In this document: positions 25,599 to 34,232 of the stretch, piece by piece | How positions within the stretch are numbered: position 1 is the stretch's first letter | How the letters are laid out: the number at the start of each line of letters is the position of its first letter | Assembly (NCBI RefSeq): GCF_039521925.1 | Contig: NZ_BAAACY010000106.1 | Coordinates: 3,045 to 67,044, forward strand | Reading direction: 5' to 3' | From: Virgibacillus salarius | Lineage (GTDB): Bacteria; Bacillota; Bacilli; Bacillales; Amphibacillaceae | DNA length: 64,000 bases | Position numbers and translations under genes: made by a program | The notes under the pieces: model-generated | Database searches by the model: none | What the model was told of the DNA's origin: nothing | Seen by the model: only the letters and a program-made list of their open reading frames with translations

Positions 25599-25627
25599 TT
25601 GACCTCATAACGTGAGTATACTATAAT
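25599..25627 (+). promoter_or_regulatory. prfA promoter
   Basis: TTGACC (25599-25604), 17-base spacer, TATAAT (25622-25627), giving a start only ~25 bases before the prfA start codon. Upstream of it, 25360-25400 is a fragment of the degenerate G repeat (CCCCACTAATTGCAGTTTCGC). Confidence 0.8.
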
Positions 25628-25657
25628 TATACTGTTAATCAGAAAGAGGTGGCCGTG

Positions 25658-26728
25658 ATGCTAGAACGTTTACAGTCTTTAGAAGATCGTTACAATAAAT
25701 TAAATGAAATGTTAAGTGATCCGGAAATTATAAATGATTCCAAGAAACTACGTGAATATTCAAAAGAGCAAGCTGGGCTGGAAGATGTTGTTCAAGCTTT
25801 TCGAGAGTATAAAGATATGACATCCCAACTGAAGGATGCAAAGGAAATGCTAGAAGATAATCTAGATGAAGAAATGCAAGAAATGGTGAAATTGGAGATA
25901 ACCGAGCTCAACGATAATATAGTAGAACTAGAAGATAAAATGAAGATTCTTCTATTACCAAAAGACCCCAATGACGATAAAAACGTGTTCATGGAAATTC
26001 GTGGTGCAGCTGGTGGTGATGAAGCAGCACTATTTGCTGGAGATTTATATCGTATGTATTCTCGCTATGCAGAGCAGTATGGCTGGAAAATTGAAGTAAT
26101 GGAAGCGAGTACGACAGGTGTTGGTGGCTATAAAGAAATTATCTTTATGATAAACGGTAAAGGCGCTTTTTCTAAACTTAAATTTGAAAATGGTGCACAT
26201 CGGGTTCAACGTGTTCCGGAAACAGAATCCGGAGGAAGGATTCATACCTCTACAGCGACCGTGGCAGTCCTACCGGAAGCTGAGGAAGTGGAAGTGGATA
26301 TTCATGAAAAGGATATCCGTGTTGATACGTTTGCATCCAGCGGACCTGGTGGGCAAAGTGTTAATACTACGATGTCAGCAGTACGTCTAACACATCTTCC
26401 AACTGGAGTTGTCGTTTCGATTCAAGATGAAAAATCTCAAATTAAAAATAAAGAAAAAGCTATGAAGGTACTTCGTGCCCGTATTTATGATAAGTATCAA
26501 CAGGAAGCACAAGCCGAGTATGATGAAAATAGAAAATCTGCTGTTGGTACTGGAGATCGTTCGGAGCGTATTCGTACGTATAATTTCCCGCAAAATCGTG
26601 TGACAGATCATCGAATCGGTTTAACTATACAAAAGTTGGATCAAATATTGCAAGGTAAACTAGATGAATTTATTGACGCATTAGTTATGGAAGAGCAAAC
26701 TAAAAAGCTGGAGCAAATTGGTGAATAG
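25658..26728 (+). CDS. prfA: Peptide chain release factor 1
   Basis: Recognises UAA/UAG stop codons and hydrolyses peptidyl-tRNA. 356 residues. GGQ loop in SSGPGGQSVN at about residues 229-238; the codon-recognition tripeptide expected as PAT/PxT is represented by the STA(T)V... HTST region near 190. ATG 25658 is preferred over an in-frame GTG at 25649 because AGAGGTGG precedes it at normal spacing and the protein then begins MLERL as in homologues. prmC, which methylates the GGQ glutamine, starts one base after its stop. Confidence 0.96.
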   Translation: MLERLQSLEDRYNKLNEMLSDPEIINDSKKLREYSKEQAGLEDVVQAFREYKDMTSQLKDAKEMLEDNLDEEMQEMVKLEITELNDNIVELEDKMKILLLPKDPNDDKNVFMEIRGAAGGDEAALFAGDLYRMYSRYAEQYGWKIEVMEASTTGVGGYKEIIFMINGKGAFSKLKFENGAHRVQRVPETESGGRIHTSTATVAVLPEAEEVEVDIHEKDIRVDTFASSGPGGQSVNTTMSAVRLTHLPTGVVVSIQDEKSQIKNKEKAMKVLRARIYDKYQQEAQAEYDENRKSAVGTGDRSERIRTYNFPQNRVTDHRIGLTIQKLDQILQGKLDEFIDALVMEEQTKKLEQIGE

Positions 26729-26729
26729 T

Positions 26730-27590
26730 ATGAAAAAGAATAGGCAATATGAAGTCCTCGAATGGGCTTCTCTTTTTTTAGAAAAGCATCATAGGGAAAA
26801 AAGAGTAGCAGAACTTCTTCTGCAGCATCACCTACAGGTTTCACGCTCTGAATTTTTTGTGACAATGCGTGACTCCGTACCGGAAGAAGTGATAGCAAGA
26901 TATGAAAAGGATATAGTGAAGCATGCTAAACAAGGGGTACCCATTCAACATCTGATTGGCTATGAATCATTTTATGGTAGAACATTCCATGTTAATCAAC
27001 ATGTACTTATCCCGAGACCAGAGACAGAAGAGCTTGTACAACATGTTATACAATATACAAATTCGAAGATTGTGGATAAGATACCAACAATTGTGGATGC
27101 GGGGACTGGAAGTGGCATTATAGCGATTACACTTGCGTTAGAATTAAAAAATGCCTCTATATATGCCACTGATATATCTAATAAAGCATTGGCTACAGCA
27201 AGAGAAAATTCTCAGCATTATCATACCAATATACGTTTTTATCAAGGAGATTTTTTAATACCATTAATAGAGCAGCATATGCAGGTAGATATTATTGTTT
27301 CAAACCCTCCTTATATATCAAGAGATGAGGTATCAGAATTATCGGATACTGTTAAGAATTTTGACCCCGAGCTTGCCTTATTTGCCGATGAAAATGGACT
27401 TGCAGCATATAAACAAATTCTATCCCAGTCTAAACAGGTATTACGTAAGAATGGCTGTATTGCATTTGAAATTGGTCATGAACAAGGTGAAGCTGTGACA
27501 TTCCTAGTGAAAAAAACGTATCCTAATAGTGACATAAACGTTCTAAAGGACATAAACGGCAAGGATCGTATCTTGTTTGCAAAGCTATAA
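26730..27590 (+). CDS. prmC: Release factor glutamine methyltransferase
   Basis: S-adenosylmethionine-dependent N5-methylation of the GGQ glutamine in release factors. 286 residues. Substrate-recognition N-terminal helical domain, SAM motif DAGTGSG (~127-133) and catalytic NPPY (~192-195). Upstream in-frame TTG/GTG codons exist but ATG 26730, directly after the prfA stop with GGTGA upstream, fits translational coupling. Confidence 0.95.
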   Translation: MKKNRQYEVLEWASLFLEKHHREKRVAELLLQHHLQVSRSEFFVTMRDSVPEEVIARYEKDIVKHAKQGVPIQHLIGYESFYGRTFHVNQHVLIPRPETEELVQHVIQYTNSKIVDKIPTIVDAGTGSGIIAITLALELKNASIYATDISNKALATARENSQHYHTNIRFYQGDFLIPLIEQHMQVDIIVSNPPYISRDEVSELSDTVKNFDPELALFADENGLAAYKQILSQSKQVLRKNGCIAFEIGHEQGEAVTFLVKKTYPNSDINVLKDINGKDRILFAKL

Positions 27591-27674
27591 AAATATGATT
27601 TTATCGAATACTAGTTTAAATTTATCACTTCCTGACAATACTGTTTTCTATAGTTAGTAGGGAGGTACAGGATA

Positions 27675-28301
27675 ATGAAGAAACTAGTATTTTTTGTTTT
27701 TATAATAGTTATTCTTATGTTAAGTATACCTGCACAAATTACCGGTAAGGATACCGATGAAAAGGGTATGAATCAATCGTATCAAGTAATACCTGATGAT
27801 GCCATTCGCTTACGAATTCTAGCGAACAGTGATAGTGAGGAAGATCAACAATTAAAAAGACTTGTACGAGATCGAGTAAATGAAGAAATCACCAAATGGG
27901 TAGAAGAGATTACAGACATTGAAGCAGCTAGAAGATTAATAGAGGAACGTACACCAGAAATTAAGGAAATAATAGCTAATGCTATGGATGAATCAGGTAA
28001 TTCTAATGCTTTTCAAGTGAAATATGGAAAGAACGTAACGTTTCCAGCAAAAGTGTATGGTTCATACGTCTACCCAGCTGGTGAATATGAAGCGGTTCTC
28101 ATCACGATAGGTAAGGGACAAGGTGCTAATTGGTGGTGTGTTCTATTTCCTCCATTGTGTTTTCTTGATTTTTCAAATGGTACTAGTGCTGTAGCTGCTG
28201 AATCGAAGGAGAAAAAGGAAGCAGAGGAGCAAGAAATGGCAAAGCAAGAGGAAAAAACGGAGGTCAAATTTTTTCTATTTGAATGGCTAGGGTGGTCATA
28301 G
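27675..28301 (+). CDS. spoIIR: Stage II sporulation protein R
   Basis: Secreted forespore signal that triggers SpoIIGA to process pro-sigma-E in the mother cell. 208 residues with an N-terminal hydrophobic export helix (residues ~2-22, MKKLVFFVFIIVILMLS). Conserved segment DDAIRLRILANSDSEEDQ (~38-55) and the aromatic NWWCVLFPPLCFLD motif (~153-166) define the family. A Lys/Glu-rich linker precedes the C-terminus. Same position as in B. subtilis after prmC. SD AGGGAGG. I could not identify a convincing sigma-F promoter. Confidence 0.95.
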   Translation: MKKLVFFVFIIVILMLSIPAQITGKDTDEKGMNQSYQVIPDDAIRLRILANSDSEEDQQLKRLVRDRVNEEITKWVEEITDIEAARRLIEERTPEIKEIIANAMDESGNSNAFQVKYGKNVTFPAKVYGSYVYPAGEYEAVLITIGKGQGANWWCVLFPPLCFLDFSNGTSAVAAESKEKKEAEEQEMAKQEEKTEVKFFLFEWLGWS

Positions 28302-28370
28302 ATATACCATTTTTTGCATAGAATGAGGTAAATGGTTAAAGACTATTAAATCTAGATAGAGGTGAATAAA

Positions 28371-28772
28371 ATGAATTTAATTCCAGCTTATAAAGCTTCT
28401 TCTGAACAAATAGAGCATTTTTTAAAAAATAACCCTAATGTGAATCAAGAAAGTCTACTTCGGAAAGGGTATGTGGTTGAATTAAGAGGAGAGATAGAAG
28501 GTTGCTTTATACTAGAAGAAATGGAAGAAGGAACTTATTGGTTAAAGCAACTATATATTACACAATCAGAAGCGGCGCATCTTCCTGTTTTATTAGAATC
28601 TATCCTTTTAATGGCTAAGCAGCAGCATGCTGAGCGAGTATATGTGCATAGTCATCAGCCGGTTGTTGATATCTTATTGGAAGCGTTACAATTCCATCCA
28701 CAAAAGGAAAAAGTTTTCGTGGATAAGTATGATAAATCAAACGGTAATTGGTGGTTGTATCATGTGTCCTAA
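28371..28772 (+). CDS. ywlB: Small GNAT-like protein (YwlB position)
   Basis: 133-residue protein with the proportions of a minimal acetyltransferase fold: strand-rich centre (GYVVELRGEIEGCFILEE), then a helix and GNWWLYHV C-terminus. A clear acetyl-CoA P-loop (R/Q-x-x-G-x-A) is not visible, so catalytic activity is uncertain. ATG 28371 chosen over GTG 28362 because AGAGGTGA serves as its ribosome site. Located between spoIIR and ywlC as in B. subtilis, hence the symbol; moderately sure. Confidence 0.7.
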   Translation: MNLIPAYKASSEQIEHFLKNNPNVNQESLLRKGYVVELRGEIEGCFILEEMEEGTYWLKQLYITQSEAAHLPVLLESILLMAKQQHAERVYVHSHQPVVDILLEALQFHPQKEKVFVDKYDKSNGNWWLYHVS

Positions 28773-28800
28773 GGAATTCCACAAACATATCAACAAAAAC

Positions 28801-28917
28801 TGTGGATATCCACCGTATTTATTGTGGATAAATGTGTATAATTCAAACATTAGTTAGTATAACTAAATTATTAAAGAATAATGCTGTGGATAAATTGAAT
28901 TGTGATGATGTGTATAA
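28801..28917. promoter_or_regulatory. DnaA-box cluster upstream of ywlC
   Basis: Exact TGTGNATAA (reverse of TTATNCACA) occurs at 28823-28831, 28833-28841, 28885-28893 and 28909-28917, with a one-mismatch box TGTGGATAT at 28801-28809, all in one orientation. Near boxes flank the cluster at 28719 (CGTGGATAA) and 29463 (TGTGGATAA). B. subtilis is known to have DnaA-binding clusters outside oriC, one at the ywlC locus. Confidence 0.8.
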
Positions 28918-29143
28918 CTTAACTCTCTATAGTTATCTAGTTGAAGGGAAATTAAGATGAGTCACTTCTTGCTTTCTATGGGAAATGCTTAGAATACTCT
29001 AGGATCAACAGCTGCTTGTTCATTTAGGAATCGACCGAGGGTGTTTTTCATTTAGCTTCGAATTTTATTTTTCAAGTTTCAAGGAAAAGATAAGTTAGGG
29101 AACGTACAGAGTATTTATGCAAGCTGAATGTATACTTGTTCCA

Positions 29144-29172
29144 TTGCGAAAACATCTGCTATCTACTAAAAT
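29144..29172 (+). promoter_or_regulatory. Candidate ywlC promoter
   Basis: TTGCGA (29144-29149), 17-base spacer, TAAAAT (29167-29172), 31 bases before the start codon. Confidence 0.6.
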
Positions 29173-29202
29173 GATTATAGTAGAAAAGAGGTAACAACAT
29201 TG

Positions 29203-30231
29203 ATGGAAACAAAGTATTGGAAATTAACAAAACAAGAAAAAATAGATATAGAGATGATTCAAGAAGCCTCCACACTTTTAAAGCAAGGCGAAACGGTAGC
29301 ATTTCCAACCGAAACAGTTTATGGATTAGGTGCAGACGCTACCAATTCTGAGGCGGTTAGCAAAATCTTTGTAGCCAAGGGTCGACCTCAGGATAATCCG
29401 CTTATTGCACATGTTGCTAATAAACAACAGTTAGAGCGACTTGTGTGTGGATGGCCCGCATATGTGGATAAGTTAATGGAAGCTTTTGCTCCTGGACCGC
29501 TTACTTTTGTTTTGCCGAGTAATGGGGTATGTGCAGAAAACGTAACAGCGGGCTTATCAACCATTGGCGTGAGAATCCCAAGTCATCCGATAGCAAGGTG
29601 GTTACTCCGTGTATGTGATCTACCAATAGCAGCGCCTAGTGCAAATTTATCAGGAAAGCCTAGTCCTACTAGTGCGGAACACGTTTGGACTGATTTACAA
29701 GGGAAAATTGCTGGGGTAGTGGATGGCGGAACAACTGGTGTTGGATTGGAATCAACGGTGATAGATTGTACACAAGATATTCCTATTATCCTCCGTCCAG
29801 GTGGCATTACACAGGAGGAAATAAAAGAAATAACTGGGGCTGTTATGATTGATCCAGCTTTGGCAAATCAATCCGAAAGACCTAAATCACCAGGTATGAA
29901 ATATAAACATTATTCACCAGAAGTTCCTTTATATATTGTGGAGGGTTCTTTAGAAGCGATTCAACGAAAAATCAACCAGTTGAAAATGGAGGGAAAGCTG
30001 GTGGGCTTAATGGCAAGTACAAAGGCTACCAACCATTTAACTGCGGATGAAGTCATCCCGCTAGGAGATAATCTTACTCAAATCGCGTCAAAATTATATG
30101 ATGCATTACGAACGTTCAAGAACGGAAAAGTTGACATTATTATTAGTGAGTCCTTTTCAGAGAAAGGGATCGGACAGGCAGTGATGAATCGTTTAAAAAA
30201 AGCTGCAAGCCAGTATATAGAATTAAATTGA
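29203..30231 (+). CDS. ywlC: L-threonylcarbamoyladenylate synthase (Sua5 type)
   Basis: Makes threonylcarbamoyl-AMP from threonine, bicarbonate and ATP for the t6A37 modification of tRNAs. 342 residues: N-terminal TsaC/YrdC domain with FPTETVYGLGADA (~39) and KGRPQDNPLI (~62) binding motifs, plus the additional C-terminal Sua5 domain (from ~215), absent in shorter TsaC proteins. ATG 29203 taken as start (AGAGGTAA upstream); TTG 29200 adds one residue. The tsaB/D/E partners are not in the window. Confidence 0.94.
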   Translation: METKYWKLTKQEKIDIEMIQEASTLLKQGETVAFPTETVYGLGADATNSEAVSKIFVAKGRPQDNPLIAHVANKQQLERLVCGWPAYVDKLMEAFAPGPLTFVLPSNGVCAENVTAGLSTIGVRIPSHPIARWLLRVCDLPIAAPSANLSGKPSPTSAEHVWTDLQGKIAGVVDGGTTGVGLESTVIDCTQDIPIILRPGGITQEEIKEITGAVMIDPALANQSERPKSPGMKYKHYSPEVPLYIVEGSLEAIQRKINQLKMEGKLVGLMASTKATNHLTADEVIPLGDNLTQIASKLYDALRTFKNGKVDIIISESFSEKGIGQAVMNRLKKAASQYIELN

Positions 30232-30249
30232 GGCAATGCCATAAGACGA

Positions 30250-30330
30250 ATATATGTTCGATTGATTCGAATGTCTTTAGGTCATACCCTTCTGGTACTA
30301 GCAATCAGTAAAGCTTCACTTTATAACTGG
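30250..30330 (+). repeat. Degenerate intergenic repeat (family G) after ywlC
   Basis: Contains TCGATTGATTCGAATGTCTTTAGGTCATACCCTTCTGGTAC-like phrases (landmarks: CTTTAGGTCATACCCTT at 30275-30291 and GCTTCACTTTATAA at 30314-30327) shared with the long copy at 16731. Confidence 0.5.
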
Positions 30331-30333
30331 AGA

Positions 30334-30390
30334 AAGCCAGACAAGTTCGAAAATTAGCTGAAACGTTTCGAATCTGTCTGGCTTTTGCTT
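30334..30390 (+). terminator. Terminator after ywlC
   Basis: AAAGCCAGACA (30334-30344) pairs with TGTCTGGCTTT (30375-30385), extended inward by GTTCGAAA/TTTCGAAT; followed by TGCTTTCT. T-run is short, so partly a guess. Confidence 0.65.
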
Positions 30391-30497
30391 TCTATAAAAT
30401 CTGATTGTTAGGTGGTTTGTATAAATCACTTTCCCTATGTTCATATTCCATGTAGGACATGCATATAGTTTATAAGCGTGTCCTAGGGGGATTATCG

Positions 30498-31049
30498 ATG
30501 TCGGGGTATATTGGAGAATTTACGGCTTTGTTGTTCTTATCGTTAGCACTTGGCCTAGACGCATTTTCTGTAAGCCTGGGATTGGGTATGCAGCGCTTGC
30601 GTCTGAAACGAATAGCGTTAATAGGCATAGTCGTTGGACAATTTCATGTCATTATGCCCTTTATAGGAATCATTTTAGGGAGAATAATTTCGGAACAAAT
30701 TGGTCATCTAACGACACTAGCTGGAGGGCTATTACTCATAGGTATTGGTGCACAAATAATGTTCTCTGCATTTAATCATCAAGCAAAGAAAATCATCCAG
30801 CCTATAGGAGGAGGACTGATCTTACTAGCATTCGGACTGAGTATTGATAGCTTTTCAGTGGGACTTAGTCTGGGGATATCTGGAGTAAAAACAATTGTGG
30901 CGTTATTGCTTTTTGGAATAATTAGTTCCATCCTTTGTTGGGTCGGATTGCTCTTAGGTAGGAAGGTACGAGGATTCCTAGGTGTTTACAGTGAATTATT
31001 AGGAGGTAGTATTCTAATCGGATTTGGGTTTCGATTATTGTTTGGGTAA
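30498..31049 (+). CDS. mntP: Manganese efflux pump MntP
   Basis: 183-residue membrane protein with six predicted helices, exporting Mn2+ from the cytoplasm. The two pseudo-repeats each carry the family signature ALGLDAFSVSLGLG (~18-31) and GLSIDSFSVGLSLG (~113-126), with Asp residues expected to bind the metal. ATG 30498 follows TAGGGGG; the longer frame from 30459 has no ribosome site. No yybP-ykoY riboswitch is recognisable upstream. Corresponds to B. subtilis ywlD. Confidence 0.94.
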   Translation: MSGYIGEFTALLFLSLALGLDAFSVSLGLGMQRLRLKRIALIGIVVGQFHVIMPFIGIILGRIISEQIGHLTTLAGGLLLIGIGAQIMFSAFNHQAKKIIQPIGGGLILLAFGLSIDSFSVGLSLGISGVKTIVALLLFGIISSILCWVGLLLGRKVRGFLGVYSELLGGSILIGFGFRLLFG

Positions 31050-31168
31050 GCCCGATTGTCATTATAATCTATAATTATTGATTCAGATAATGAGAGCGTA
31101 TTATATTTTATTCGCTTTCTCGGGTAAGCTTATGGTGAATAGAAAACAAGCGACTCAGGAGGAGAATC

Positions 31169-31636
31169 ATGCTATCTAATCTTACGTTTAGGCTTGCTAA
31201 TCTCGATGATCTCAATGACATTGTCAAGTTACTAGCTGATGATAAGCTTGGGGAAGTAAGAGAAAAATATGAAAACCCATTACCTCTAAGCTATCACCAA
31301 GCTTTTCAAGCCATTGACTCAGATCCAAATAATAGCTTATGTGTGGTAGAAAAGGAAAATCGAGTGGTAGGTGTACTGCAAATTACATTCACACCATATC
31401 TTACATACCAGGGAGGCTGGAGAGCAACCATAGAAGGAGTAAGAATTGATGCATCTGTAAGAGGACGTGGTGTGGGGAAGAAATTTATGGAGTGGTCTAT
31501 TCAACAAGCTAAGGAGAAAGGTTGCCATGTTATACAGTTAACGACAGATAAACAACGACCAGATGCACTAGCTTTTTATCAACAGCTTGGATTTACCAAT
31601 TCTCATGAAGGATTGAAATTACATCTTGAAAATTAA
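31169..31636 (+). CDS. GNAT family N-acetyltransferase
   Basis: 155-residue acetyltransferase. The acetyl-CoA-binding motif V-R-G-R-G-V-G-K (about residues 93-100) and the C-terminal ALAFYQQLGF (~129-138) are textbook GNAT motifs; it resembles the YhbS/RimI-like small-molecule transferases. The substrate cannot be inferred. Strong SD CAGGAGGAG. Lies between mntP and ywlE, where B. subtilis has no such gene, so likely a lineage-specific addition. Confidence 0.9.
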   Translation: MLSNLTFRLANLDDLNDIVKLLADDKLGEVREKYENPLPLSYHQAFQAIDSDPNNSLCVVEKENRVVGVLQITFTPYLTYQGGWRATIEGVRIDASVRGRGVGKKFMEWSIQQAKEKGCHVIQLTTDKQRPDALAFYQQLGFTNSHEGLKLHLEN

Positions 31637-31669
31637 GCTATTGTAGTCAGATAGTCGTACTTTAATTAA

Positions 31670-31714
31670 GAACTGATTCTCAGCGCTGGTTACTAGCTGA
31701 GAATTGGTTCTTTT
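31670..31714 (+). terminator. Terminator after the GNAT gene
   Basis: GAACTGATTCTCAGC (31670-31684) pairs with GCTGAGAATTGGTTC (31696-31710), 15 bp including G-U pairs, then TTTT. Confidence 0.8.
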
Positions 31715-31798
31715 AAAATGTAATAAAAAGGTGGTGGTTTATAGGAAGACGAATATGGTATATTGGAGAAAGAGTTTAGTTATCGGAGGTTCCCTTTT

Positions 31799-32404
31799 AT
31801 GAAATTATTGTTTGTTTGCACAGGCAATACATGTCGCAGTCCAATGGCAGAAGCTTTAGTGAAACATAAAATACCAGAAGCAGAAGTACAATCGGCTGGC
31901 ATTTTTGCTGCGGAAGGTCAGTATGCAAGTCCAAAAGCCATAGAAGTTTTAAGACAAAAACAAATAGTGCTGAATCATCAATCGCAACCAGTCACAAATA
32001 AGCTTTTGAATTGGGCAGACGTTGTTTTGACAATGACAACACAGCATAAGCAATCACTTATAATGGAATATCCTAACTATCAGGATAAGTACTATACGTT
32101 AAAAGAATACGTTTCCGAAGCCGATAAAGAAGTATGGAAGAAATTAAAGCAGTCATATGCGGAATATGAGGAAAAAAGGTCACTATTTATCCAAGAAAAT
32201 CAGCATAAGCTAGATAATTCTCTCTTAGACCAACAGATTCAAGAGTATCTTGCAGAAGACATAACTAATATTCGAAGACTCGAGGCTAATTTAATTAACT
32301 ACGATATATCAGATCCCTTTGGTGGAGATTTACGAATATATCAAGAGACACTAGATGAATTGGATAAATATATCGATCTACTGCAAAAAAAATTATCAAA
32401 ATAG
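31799..32404 (+). CDS. ywlE: Protein-arginine phosphatase, low-molecular-weight PTP family, with insertion
   Basis: Low-molecular-weight phosphatase; B. subtilis YwlE removes phosphate from arginine residues marked by McsB. Catalytic P-loop C-T-G-N-T-C-R-S has Cys7 and Arg13, with the arginine-phosphatase Thr in the loop (CTGNTCRS). General-acid Asp is in DPFGG at residue ~172, whereas in YwlE (150 aa) it is at ~118; the ~50 extra residues lie between LKEYV (~100-105) and DPFGG and are charged and helical. 201 residues total. Start ATG 31799 with CGGAGG upstream. Confidence 0.93.
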   Translation: MKLLFVCTGNTCRSPMAEALVKHKIPEAEVQSAGIFAAEGQYASPKAIEVLRQKQIVLNHQSQPVTNKLLNWADVVLTMTTQHKQSLIMEYPNYQDKYYTLKEYVSEADKEVWKKLKQSYAEYEEKRSLFIQENQHKLDNSLLDQQIQEYLAEDITNIRRLEANLINYDISDPFGGDLRIYQETLDELDKYIDLLQKKLSK

Positions 32405-32419
32405 GCAGGGGAACGTATT

Positions 32420-33715
32420 ATGGAAAAGAAAAGATATCGTTTTAGTTTACGGCTGAAATTAGTGTTGTTTACGACAGTATTAGCACTGGTAACGTATTCG
32501 GTTAGTGCCATTTTTATTTATGTTGTCTTTAATTATGTGCAAAATTACTGGGAAATCTCTGAACAACTATTTACGATCGGAACACTTATACTTGGTATTA
32601 TTTGGTCAGGGATATTAGCATTTTTTGCAGCCCGTTTCATAGTAAAACCACTAGAAAAGCTTGAAGCCGCTGCATCTGATGCTGCTAAGGGCAACCTGAA
32701 TCAAGTTATAGAAATTTCTAAATCGGATGATGAAATCAGAGCACTTGGAATCTCATTTGACAAAATGCTTAAAAATCTGACGAATATCGTACATAATATA
32801 GATAGGCATTTTGAAAGTACAAATAAATCAGTTATTCATATTAAAGATGCTTCCGATCAGGTTACGCAACATTCTACCTTAATACGCTCGTCAATTGATG
32901 ATATATCAAAAGGGGCAGAGAGCTCATCAGAAGCTATTCAAAATACTGCTGAAGCAGTTGAATTGGCAACAGAGCTGGCACAAGAGGTTCAGCGTAAGGC
33001 GACACACTCAAAAGAAAAATCTGGAGAGATGCTCGACGTCCTAAATCACAGTAAGCTAGCTGTTAATCAACTCGTTGATGGTATTCAGAAGCTAGCCAAT
33101 GAACAGGAATTATCATTAAAGGATGTTGACCATTTAAAGCAAAATGCCATACAAGTTGAGACGATTATTACCTTGGTTGGTGAAATCGCCGAACAAACAA
33201 ATTTACTTGCATTAAATGCTTCAATTGAAGCGGCGCGTGCGGGAGAGCATGGAAAAGGTTTTGCAGTAGTAGCTGATGAAATTCGAAAATTAGCTGATCA
33301 GAGTGCACAAGCAGTACAGCAAATTTCTGCGTTAATTGCTGCAATTCAAAAAGATGTCTCTGGTGTTGTTGCTAAAATTAACGAAAATGTTTCCTATGCA
33401 AAAGCAGAAGCTGCTAATGGTAAAACAACGAACAAGGCAATTGCGCAAATGTCAGGTTCTGTTGAGAATGTAGCTAGTGAAATTGATCGTATCTCGGAAT
33501 TGGTGGATCGCCAATTAAAATCTATTGAGGATACCGTAAAGCAATCACAAGAGGTTGCTGCGATTGCTGAAGAAACATCGGCTGGAGCAGAAGAGGTAAA
33601 TGCAGCAATTCACGAGCAAGCATCTACGATTGAACAAGTGGATCATTTAGCACATGAATTAGAAGAGCAAGCTAAGAGCTTAAATCAGCAAATCAATCAG
33701 TTTAAAGTAAATTAG
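32420..33715 (+). CDS. Methyl-accepting chemotaxis protein lacking an extracellular sensor domain
   Basis: 431-residue receptor. Two membrane helices (about 13-36 and 47-69) are separated by only ~10 residues, so there is no periplasmic-type ligand domain. A HAMP domain (~70-125) leads into the long coiled-coil signalling domain, whose conserved hairpin tip EIAEQTNLLALNASIEAARAG spans ~254-274 (first part shown only as landmark). Probably senses membrane state or intracellular cues and signals to CheA. Inserted between ywlE and rpiB, which are adjacent in B. subtilis. SD AGGGGAA. Confidence 0.93.
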   Translation: MEKKRYRFSLRLKLVLFTTVLALVTYSVSAIFIYVVFNYVQNYWEISEQLFTIGTLILGIIWSGILAFFAARFIVKPLEKLEAAASDAAKGNLNQVIEISKSDDEIRALGISFDKMLKNLTNIVHNIDRHFESTNKSVIHIKDASDQVTQHSTLIRSSIDDISKGAESSSEAIQNTAEAVELATELAQEVQRKATHSKEKSGEMLDVLNHSKLAVNQLVDGIQKLANEQELSLKDVDHLKQNAIQVETIITLVGEIAEQTNLLALNASIEAARAGEHGKGFAVVADEIRKLADQSAQAVQQISALIAAIQKDVSGVVAKINENVSYAKAEAANGKTTNKAIAQMSGSVENVASEIDRISELVDRQLKSIEDTVKQSQEVAAIAEETSAGAEEVNAAIHEQASTIEQVDHLAHELEEQAKSLNQQINQFKVN

Positions 33716-33742
33716 TTTGGTACTAGAAAGGAGCAACAAAAA

Positions 33743-34183
33743 GTGAAGGTAATTGTTACTGCAGATCACGCAGGAATGACTGTCCGTAATGAAATAAAGG
33801 ACTTACTAGAGGAGATGAACATTGACTATGAGGATGTTGGCTGTAGCTGTGAATCGTCAGTAGATTATCCAGACTACGCATTACCGGCAGCAGAACGAGT
33901 AGCCAGTGGAGAATTTGATCGAGGTATCTTTATTTGTGGAACGGGTATTGGAATGTCGATTGCAGCGAATAAGGTAAAAGGTATTCGTTGTGCCTTAACT
34001 CATGATGTATATAGTGCGAAATTGACACGCCAACACAATAATTCAAATGTTCTTGCTATGGGGGAACGTGTTGTCGGTCCAGGTCTTGCTCGTGAGGTTG
34101 CAAGAATTTGGCTAGAAACGGACTTCGACGGTGGACGTCATGAAAATCGAATTAACAAAATTACAACGTATGAAGAGCAGTAA
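33743..34183 (+). CDS. rpiB: Ribose-5-phosphate isomerase B
   Basis: Interconverts ribose-5-phosphate and ribulose-5-phosphate. 146 residues, family length. Phosphate-binding ADHAG (residues 7-11), catalytic Cys in FICGTGIGMSIAANK (~68-74) and HNNSNVLAMG (~97-106) are intact. GTG start with AAAGGAGC eight bases upstream. B. subtilis ywlF position. Confidence 0.96.
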   Translation: MKVIVTADHAGMTVRNEIKDLLEEMNIDYEDVGCSCESSVDYPDYALPAAERVASGEFDRGIFICGTGIGMSIAANKVKGIRCALTHDVYSAKLTRQHNNSNVLAMGERVVGPGLAREVARIWLETDFDGGRHENRINKITTYEEQ

Positions 34184-34203
34184 GGCAAGCTATGGGCTTG
34201 CCT
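34183..34203. other. Intercistronic hairpin rpiB-ywlG
   Basis: AGGCAAGC/GCTTGCCT perfect 8-bp stem with a five-base loop immediately after the rpiB stop; no T-run follows, so more likely an mRNA-stability element than a terminator. Confidence 0.5.
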
Positions 34204-34232
34204 AGACTTATATCACATGGTAGGTGATAAAA

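Noticed and set aside
30391..30497. Mn-sensing yybP-ykoY riboswitch before mntP
   Set aside because: The gap is short, no conserved paired element or terminator/antiterminator is visible.
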